Source of the DNA: Chara braunii
Lineage: Eukaryota > Streptophyta > Charophyceae > Charales > Characeae
Reading direction: 5' to 3'
Length of the DNA: 39,517 bases
Assembly: GCA_003427395.1 (NCBI GenBank)
Contig: BFEA01000744.1
Coordinates: 111,141-150,657 of the forward strand
Positions 33,421-39,517 of this stretch are shown piece by piece. The translations under genes and the position numbers were made by a program. The notes under the pieces are model-generated. The model had not been told where the DNA came from. It saw nothing but the letters and a program-made list of their open reading frames with translations, and searched no databases. The stretch's first letter is position 1. Each line of letters begins with the position of its first letter.

Positions 33421-34032
33421 CGGGGATCGATTGCCGGTGCGAGTGCCAAAACTTCGGGACGAAAAGGCGGTGTGAGTTGCGAGTGTGTGAGTACAGCTGA
33501 CCAAGTTTGGGCGACTACGATACTAGTGGGCGACAGGGTCGCGATGGAAGTAGATATTAGTGGAACACTCACGGAATTGCAGATGCCGTCGTCGACGATA
33601 CCAGCCGAATTAAGCGGCACTTTCCATGACACTTTTGAGGGCGTAAAGAAGGAAGAAACTCTCCATGTACAGGGCATCGAAGAGGATGAAGGACATATAG
33701 TACTAAGTACACCGGAGCAAGTTGTACTTGTACAACCTCAACAAACGCTTGAACAACCTCAAACACCACAGTCTGCTAACCTCATGATAGCTATCGAGGA
33801 ATCTCCTATTGCGTCATTGCATATGGAAGGTGTGACAAAAGGTCGTGTTGAAGAAAAACTGAGAGTTAGTCATCGAGGTGAGCATTTTTTAATCTTAGGA
33901 TCAATATCTAATACTATATGCGGATTAGTGGGTACATCACATGCACTCATCTCCCATTGTGTCGATCCCTCAGATGTATTGTTTATTTACCTAGCTTTGA
34001 AACTGTGAATTTTCTTAAGAGAAATACTGCAA

Positions 34033-34650
34033 TTGTTTTGTATGAAGACTTACTGCAATTGCCATATATTTTGTATTGGTATTCATGAGTCAGATTCAAC
34101 AACGGAAAGTCGGACTTGTAACTCATTATGTTTTATTTTGTCAATCATGCAGGGCGACGAAAAGAACTGTGGAAAACGACACATGTACACGCAAAGGAAG
34201 AGAGAGAAGAATATCATTCGTCGTGGCTTGCAAGCTTTGTCAACTTTGTTGTTATTGCCAAAAAATGAGAGAAGAAGTCGTACACCCATGCCATTTCCAT
34301 TTGTGAAGCCAGCCGCCTTAAGGATGTTTAAAGTTGTTGGAATAAGCCTCACAGAAGGGAAGAAATTGCATCGCGCAGGTTGCAGTTTATCTGTTATGGA
34401 TAGCAGCACTGATGACGAAACAGATAGACAACCAACAACATGAGCTCATAACTATGTAGTCTATCACTTGTTTTTGTGTGAAGTCTTCGTCGCTCTATTG
34501 TTGTTTATATGTGTGTTTGTATGCAGTGCATGACCCTTCGTTCCAGATTCATTTAGCAACAGTACGCCTTACTGTAGAAGAAAAGCAGTATCTTGAAATG
34601 ATTACCGGCATCACTGAAGGTCACTTCCCTCCGTTCGGTTTCTCATAAGA
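34033..34650 (+). CDS. Possible downstream exons of the cargo gene
   Basis: After a donor-like CGAG|GTGAGC near 33877, an acceptor-like ttttgtcaatcatgcAG at about 34152 precedes GDEKNCGKRHMYTQRKREKN and PFPFVKPAALRMFKVVGIS, ending TTT.. at stop 34441-34443. A second acceptor, tgtttgtatgcAG (about 34526), precedes VHDPSFQIHLATVRLTVEEK with a stop after FPPFGFS (about 34647). The phases do not join cleanly in every combination, so the exact exon structure is unsure. Confidence 0.3.
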
Positions 34651-35089
34651 TAGTATTCCTGATATGAGACTTAGAATAACATTTGACATTTTGTCCATGG
34701 TTAGATAGGAAAGTCAATGAGAATTTCATGTTCTAGGTTTGGAAAAAGGAGGTTGACATGTTTACTTAATGTGAACATTCCGGGTGAAAATGCGTATTGT
34801 AGGCAATTTTGAAAATGTGTTGATAATGTATAATGACATTTCCTAAACTTCTCATTAGTTTTTGATGAGGTTGGCGTGTTTTACTGAGTGACATGTTTAC
34901 AGAGTGGATTGTCAATCCTTGAGTGACATGTTTGCGGCTTGTGTACGTGTGAACGTTCGAGGTAAAAAATTGTGTTTAATTTCCTTCAGCAGCTTTCATG
35001 TATAACCATTGTTTTCTCGTTGTTTGCTTATTTTCCCCTCAGTTCTTTGTGTCATTTTACAATTAAAATAAAAAGTGAACATGAATACA
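34651..35089. other. Right subterminal region of the transposon
   Basis: AT-rich and noncoding. The phrase gagtgacatgttta / gagtgacatgtttg recurs (34888 and 34922), with gttgacatgtttact near 34753. No longer repeat is shared with the left end except AAAAAGTGAACAT. Confidence 0.55.
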
Positions 35090-35115
35090 ATTTCACTTTT
35101 AACGAAAACACTGTT
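35090..35115 (-). repeat. Right terminal inverted repeat
   Basis: Reads ATTTCACTTTTAACGAAAAC followed by ACTGTT on the plus strand. It is the reverse complement of the left end, with two mismatches. Confidence 0.85.
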
Positions 35116-35119
35116 TTTC
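35116..35119. repeat. Target site duplication TTTC (right)
   Basis: Second copy of the 4-bp direct repeat flanking the element. Confidence 0.8.
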
Positions 35120-36277
35120 CTTATCCGCCTGTATGTTATCCCACTCAGCCATCCATCTCTCCCTTTCAACTGCCTAGGCCAACGTTGAAATCGGGTGCCC
35201 TCCCATTCTCTCCTCCGCTTCCTCTACTCACCGTCTGCATTCTGATTCTTTCTTGTTCCTTGATCTGACCAGGATCCTCAAACAGACATTGAGGACGCTT
35301 GAGATGATGGCAATGCCTCCATCCATCCATTCGTCTGAGGCGGGAAAGAGGTGTTTCGCTTCTTCCCAGCTTTTCATGTGCTGCTCAACCCAATCCAGCA
35401 AACCTGGGTCCTCCAAATCCTGTGCATTCAACCTGAAAAAGCCTTGCCCACGTTCCACGCCAGACCGCAGCCTGATATCCGCCACCACTGTTTTGTGATC
35501 CGAGAGCGGGTTGCAGAACTGTTGCAATGCTGTGATTCCCTCCACGATCGGGCTGGCCACCATGAAGTAGTCCAGCCTTCTTCTGACAATTGTGTCTCTC
35601 TCCCTCTGGATGTGAGATGTTCAAGTATAATCTGGGTTGTTTGGTGACAGCAGTCTGAATGGGTCAGATAAGTTCAGCTCCGCTGCAAGTTCCATCAGTG
35701 CCTGGACATCTCTTTTCTCTGCAATGCGAGAGTCTGATTTTAGTGCTTCATCCAGGGATAGGTTCCAATCCCTTGCGATTACCAAGTTTTCGATTTTTGG
35801 GATGTGCAACATCAGTCCCTTAAAAAACCTCGCCCGTTCGACTACGTTTGTGGGCGCGTAGATTGTCATCACTACCCAATCTTCCTCCCTTGCTAGCAGT
35901 CTAACTCACGCCCCTCTGCCCCAAATGTCTGCCTCCGCATCTACTAGCCTCATCTACAGGTCCTGGTGCAGCAGTATCCCTACCCCTCCCCTTGTCCCTT
36001 GCGTCAGGGCCCATATCTGTGGGCCGTCCCACCAGCTCCCAAAATTTGCCAACTTTTCCTCATCCAATTTGAATTCTTGGATTAGTAAGCAATTGACCTT
36101 TTGGTCGTGCATCCAACTTTTAACTCTCCTCCTCTTCTGTCTACCTCCAGTGTTACCTAGCCCCTGCAGATTCCATGTAGCTACCTTGAGCTTATCCATT
36201 AATTTGCTGTTCTGCCTCTTGATTTTGGATGCGGATGGATTGTCCCTGTTTGTTGCGCGCTCCCTGCTGCTGTTCAA
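35120..36277 (-). pseudogene. LINE ORF2 APE-type endonuclease, disrupted
   Basis: Apurinic-endonuclease-like domain that nicks target DNA. Motifs in order: LKVATWNLQGLGN (about 36195), the catalytic glutamate in CLLIQEFKLDEEKL, GTRGGVGILLHQDL, VVMTIYAPTNVVERARFF, ARDWNLSLDE (GDWN box with the Gly lost), DPFRLLSPNNPDYT, RRRLDYFMVAS and SDHKTVVADI (terminal SDH). Breaks: TAG codons near 35950 and 35895, a frameshift near 35625, TGA at 35228 and TAG near 35175. The start is MDKLKVATWN at about 36203, overlapping the end of ORF1 (stop at 36192), an arrangement seen in other LINEs. Confidence 0.85.
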
Positions 36278-39084
36278 CTTCCTCCGCCCTGCCTGGCTTT
36301 GAGAGGGTTTGTGCCATGGACTGTGATCTTAAGCTACCCCTCGAGATGCCCCTCGAGAAGCCTGTATGCGATCGTGTAGCCCAGTCTCTTATTAGACTGT
36401 CCGTCATAAACTCTGACTCGAGTGTTTCCTCCGCTGGCAGCTTCTCATTCGGCGATAGTAATATCAGTGCGCTGATGTTATGTAATACTGAAATCTGGGC
36501 CAATTCATGAGAACTCCTCTCTCTTACCACGTACGTGTAGTACCATTTGACCCCGACTTTGTCAAAGTCTCTGCATACTCCAGTGGGATTCTTGCGTCCA
36601 ACAGTTGAAAGTAGAATTTGATGAAGCCGTGTGTAGTCTCACAGGTGATATTTATCATGGCAGAGCTCGGGATGATTCTGACAGGCACGTGCTCCCCATA
36701 TAGGTTTCTGGTGATCCGCGGGATTGTTGAGGGTGCTGGAGCCTTATCCGTCTTTCCAGATGGGATACATGGCCTGCCCTCGCTGTTCGTGAGGGCCAGA
36801 AAGTAGGTACCATCTATAGCTTTCGTGCACATAAGAGGCACTACTCTCCTTTCAACAGTTTCTGCCTGCCGACTGTGCACCACCTCCGAGCACCTGCTTT
36901 GGTCTACACCATGCCACCGGGCCTGTGTCTGTGCCTCCCCTCCAACTCTTTGTACACCAGAGAGGGCGGAGCTTTCCATTGAGGATCTGGAAAACTCTCG
37001 ACTCAGCCGATCCTCCTCCGCTTCGCTGCCCATTCTGACGCATGATTGAGATATCACTGAAGTTTTGGAAAGCTCTCCTTGCGGTAGGTTGCCATACTCC
37101 TCAACCTCTCCTCCCATTTCGCCCTCTCTGTCGCCCCCTGTTTGGCCCGCCGGGACTGTAGAAATTGCTCCTCCTGCGACCTCGTCTGCCCACCTCGTAT
37201 CGAAGGCTCGCCTGTTGGGGCGTCCTCCGACCTCCTGTCCCGTGAATTTTTGTCTTCTTGTTTCCTCTTCAACCCACGCCCGCCAGGAAGTGCCGTTTTT
37301 TCTTCTCTGTCCCAGCACAGTCTGTTCCAACTCCAAGTTTGGAGCTCTGCACTGCAACCACCCAGTCTGTCCCGGTTGTCTAACACCTTCTGCACCCTGC
37401 TGTTGTTGTGTCACCGAACCCCAATCGAAATTGACCGTCGGATATCTAGGCTGGGGATACTCCGGTGCCACCCACTGCAGGTAGTGCTGCATCGGAGGGG
37501 CGAAGGCAAAATTGGTGATTTCTTCATGGAGCTCGTGTTGGTGCTCGGGTCGCTGTCTGAGTGCTGCCATCAATGGTTGACCGGTGCATACTTGTGATAT
37601 CCGGTGTTCTTGATGCAAATACAGATGATCCATCCACTCTAATTCAATGTTCCCTACCTCTACCACTGTTTCTTCTAGGATCGGTCTGGTTGACCATCCT
37701 CTTGTGCCACCCCAACAGGCCGTCGTAGCCTGAGTAGGAAGGAGCTCTCGACGACCTGTACTACCCTGCGGTCCGACCGATGAGCTCTCTCTAGTTGGCC
37801 TCTGATATTGGTTGGCGGGTCTTACCCCAGGTTCCATTCTTCGGATGGCATCCCGTCTTACTTGTATATTCTTGTTGTGTGGTCTGTCCCTGTTGGAAGG
37901 GTGGCTCGCCTGGCTTGGAGCTCTGTCTGTTGGGCCCTGACATTGTGTTCCATGTACTTCGTTTATGCTGGGACCTCTCGCAGTAGACGGGCCCCGCTCT
38001 TCCACCCGTCTGGCTCCTCGAGACTTGTCTGCTGTTGCTTCCCCCCTGGCATTATGATCCCTGTTGTTCAGGTGTTGCCGGAACCGTACTTTATGTCCTC
38101 CTGCCCTTGTTCCTCTTTCGTTCCGCCTTCCCTCCTGATTTCGATTCCTTGGCGAGTTTTCCTCTATATGGTAGTACCACCTGCACTTTCTGCACCAATC
38201 CGTGTAGGGAGTTGCTATTTCAACCTTCCACTTGCCTCCTTTCAGGGATTCAATGACCAGCTCGTCCTCTACATAAAATCGTGCTCCTAGATGTAGATCC
38301 AACTTGACATTCATCAATTTCGGTCTTGTCCTGTCATACTCTGGCGGGTGCATCTCCAATACTTTTCCGAACATGTTGCTCACTGCATCGTGGAGATAAT
38401 AGTATGCGCCCAGAGGGATTCAAAATGCTATTATCAAAAAATTGGTCTTTGCCTCCTGCAGTTTTAGTTCTTGGAGCTCCTGCTTTGGCATCCAAGGCTT
38501 GAATGCCGTTGTGTACTCGTTCGGACCCAGCTTCAGCTTGAGTTCTCTTGATCTCAACAACCAATCTGCCACTTCCTTGGCTTTAGCTACGTATGAAGCC
38601 ACATTTGCCCCTCAAATTTGATTCTGTTTCTACACGATTCTGGGTTAAAAATCCTTTGTGATATCCATCCGTCTTCCTGATCTCTTATCAGGTCCTCCTT
38701 GACTTGTCTTGATAGATGCCTCGCTTCTTCTTGGAACACTATTATAACCGTGCGTTCTTTCAACCAACTTTCTTTGATGTTGTCAATCTCCTCATGAACT
38801 ACAAAGCGTTTCCCTTGCTCGTCCTCTACGACTTCACCCAGATCCAGTCCGTCTGGGCAGATTCCCTCATCGTAGCACCTTTCCACTGACGCCCGTACTC
38901 TGTCTGCTGCCTCCTGAGGATCGCTTTATTTAATTGGAGGTCCGCCTCGTTCATTGACTGCTGTTCTTCGATCTCTTTCCGCTCGTTGATAACTGATTGT
39001 CCTCATCGCTGGTGGAGTGTATCTGCCAGTTGCTCCTGGCTGGGCCATTCCCGTCCTCCGATCTGGTTCCATTTGCACCGACAT
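36192..39084 (-). pseudogene. LINE ORF1 (nucleic-acid-binding gag-like protein), disrupted
   Basis: Starts at ATG 39082-39084 (MSVQMEPDRRTGMAQPGATG). An early TAA lies near 38930, then ERTVIIVFQEEARHLSRQVK and, past a frameshift near 38610, ADWLLRSRELKLKLGPNEYT and MHPPEYDRTRPKLMNVKLDL. This is the layout of the DUF4283-like domain of plant LINE ORF1. A zinc-knuckle-like CRKCRWYYHIEENSPR at about 38200 lacks its last Cys. A long Q/R/E-rich unstructured region follows. A 619-codon frame (36524-38383) is uninterrupted, and a frameshift near 36560 leads to the true C-terminus (VVRERSSHELAQISVLHNIS ... stop 36192). It coats LINE RNA in this family; the copy is not functional. Confidence 0.75.
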
Positions 39085-39449
39085 GTTCCGGGGTTGCAAG
39101 GAGGGCTCTAAGATACTAGACCACCACTGAGTGTGTTGTACCTTCGTGCTAAAGGGAACAACTTTCGCCTAAGTGTTGAGCAAGCCTGGAGGAGTGGGGT
39201 AGATTGTGGTATTGGCTCTTCAACGGAAAATTGATCAGGCCCAGTGTTGTACATAGGGGTTGGATTGTGATTCAAACCACCGACTGCTCGAACCTGTTAG
39301 CTACTTCCTCCCTACTGATCCCGATTCCTGTCTTCCCGTTCGGCATTTCATTCATCCCGTCTAGGTTAATTCGTTGACGAGGACTTCCTCTTCTTTCTCC
39401 TTCGAGAGAAATTCTCTTTTGTTTTATCTCTTTCTCTATCGACTGCTCT

Positions 39450-39517
<68 letters not shown>
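39450..39517. repeat. (TC)n microsatellite at the window edge
   Basis: Uninterrupted TC to the last base of the window. On the minus strand it is a GA tract at or just upstream of the LINE 5' end. Confidence 0.95.

Larger units (their letters stand above)
27548..34008 (+). pseudogene. Cargo gene with ParB-like and methyltransferase-like regions, decayed
   Basis: A long rightward coding chain. ATG at 27548 opens 288 codons, ended by TGA 28412-28414; the same frame continues to about 29490. A frameshift follows. The next frame runs to about 31540 through TGA 29712, TAG 30090, TAG 30333, TAA 30459 and TAA 30873. A second shift and further breaks lead into a Gly/Ser-rich tail to 34008. Order: basic Ser/Gly-rich N-terminus; globular block (CWMLDWVGGIGE, ALRWAKHAGYGKRLYDIFNP); acidic E-rich stretch; KR-rich helix; ParB-like block; methyltransferase-like block; Gly/Ser tail with minisatellite-encoded repeats. 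All stops are single-base substitutions away from sense codons, as in a decayed gene. Overall family not firmly known. Confidence 0.55.
17131..35115. mobile_element. 18-kb DNA transposon nested in the LINE
   Basis: Terminal inverted repeats lie at 17131-17156 and 35090-35115 (26 bp, two mismatches) and start AAC(G/A)GTGTTTTCGTTAAAA. The direct repeat TTTC flanks them at 17127-17130 and 35116-35119. Excision with one TTTC restores the LINE ORF2 frame ...NIQADKE-RR..VELLKK across the junction. Left-half genes (213-aa ORF, transposase-like) read leftwards and right-half genes (ParB/methyltransferase-like cargo) read rightwards, from a central minisatellite zone. Four-base target duplications occur in several superfamilies (Chapaev, Sola, Ginger, Academ). 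None can be assigned from these ends, and the transposase resembles DUF7869 proteins. Every long gene is broken, so the copy is likely immobile on its own. Confidence 0.85.
35120..39517 (-). mobile_element. LINE, 5' half (5' region, ORF1, endonuclease)
   Basis: Upstream half of the LINE whose RT half lies at 13470-17130. On the minus strand it has a 5' region with a GA-rich tract (window edge to about 39085), ORF1 (39084 to 36192) and the endonuclease part of ORF2 (from about 36203). ORF2 breaks off in ...ERWMAEWDNIQADKE at the transposon insertion. Confidence 0.85.

Overview
This is a eukaryotic nuclear window, and the most likely source is a repeat-rich green-lineage genome. A streptophyte alga such as Chara is my best guess. 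The evidence is spliced genes with GT-AG introns, long (GT)n/(GA)n microsatellites, plant-type LINEs with a zf-RVT C-terminus, a host protein resembling plant COP1-interacting-protein-like proteins, and very dense nested repeats. The species is inference.

Layout. 1-8.2 kb: the 3' end of a host gene on the + strand. A large exon (633-5061) encodes at least ten degenerate copies of a 'LGDILVKKxSRLExEKAEA' motif. A 1.7 kb intron follows, then a short last exon (6746-6787) that carries the final motif to a stop. The intron upstream of the large exon holds an antisense LINE zinc-finger fragment. 8.2-13.5 kb: no gene, but a patchwork of a 5'-truncated LINE 3' end, foldback elements with long arms, palindromes, short tandem repeats and a tRNA-like sequence. 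13.5-39.5 kb: one old LINE of about 8 kb on the - strand (ORF1, endonuclease, reverse transcriptase, 3' end with poly-A). It has been split by an 18-kb DNA transposon.

The main discovery is that transposon at 17131-35115 (17,985 bp). It has 26-bp terminal inverted repeats with two mismatches and is flanked by a 4-bp direct repeat TTTC. Removing the element plus one TTTC rejoins the LINE ORF2 reading frame exactly, so both ends can be placed to the base. Its left half (- strand) encodes a decayed transposase-like protein with a DGMD...QADN...GHTHTDVD signature, resembling DUF7869-type proteins, and an intact 213-aa ORF of unknown function. Its right half (+ strand) holds a long decayed gene with a ParB-like GQHNVAAAR motif and a methyltransferase-like C-terminal region. 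The two halves diverge from a 5-kb centre of GC-rich minisatellites. That centre also carries a broken secreted-protein-like ORF. A core of GTCGAACACGAC, in either orientation, recurs in four separate arrays, one of them inside the coding part of the cargo gene.

All large transposon genes carry stops or frameshifts, so this copy is probably non-autonomous. The 213-aa ORF is the exception.
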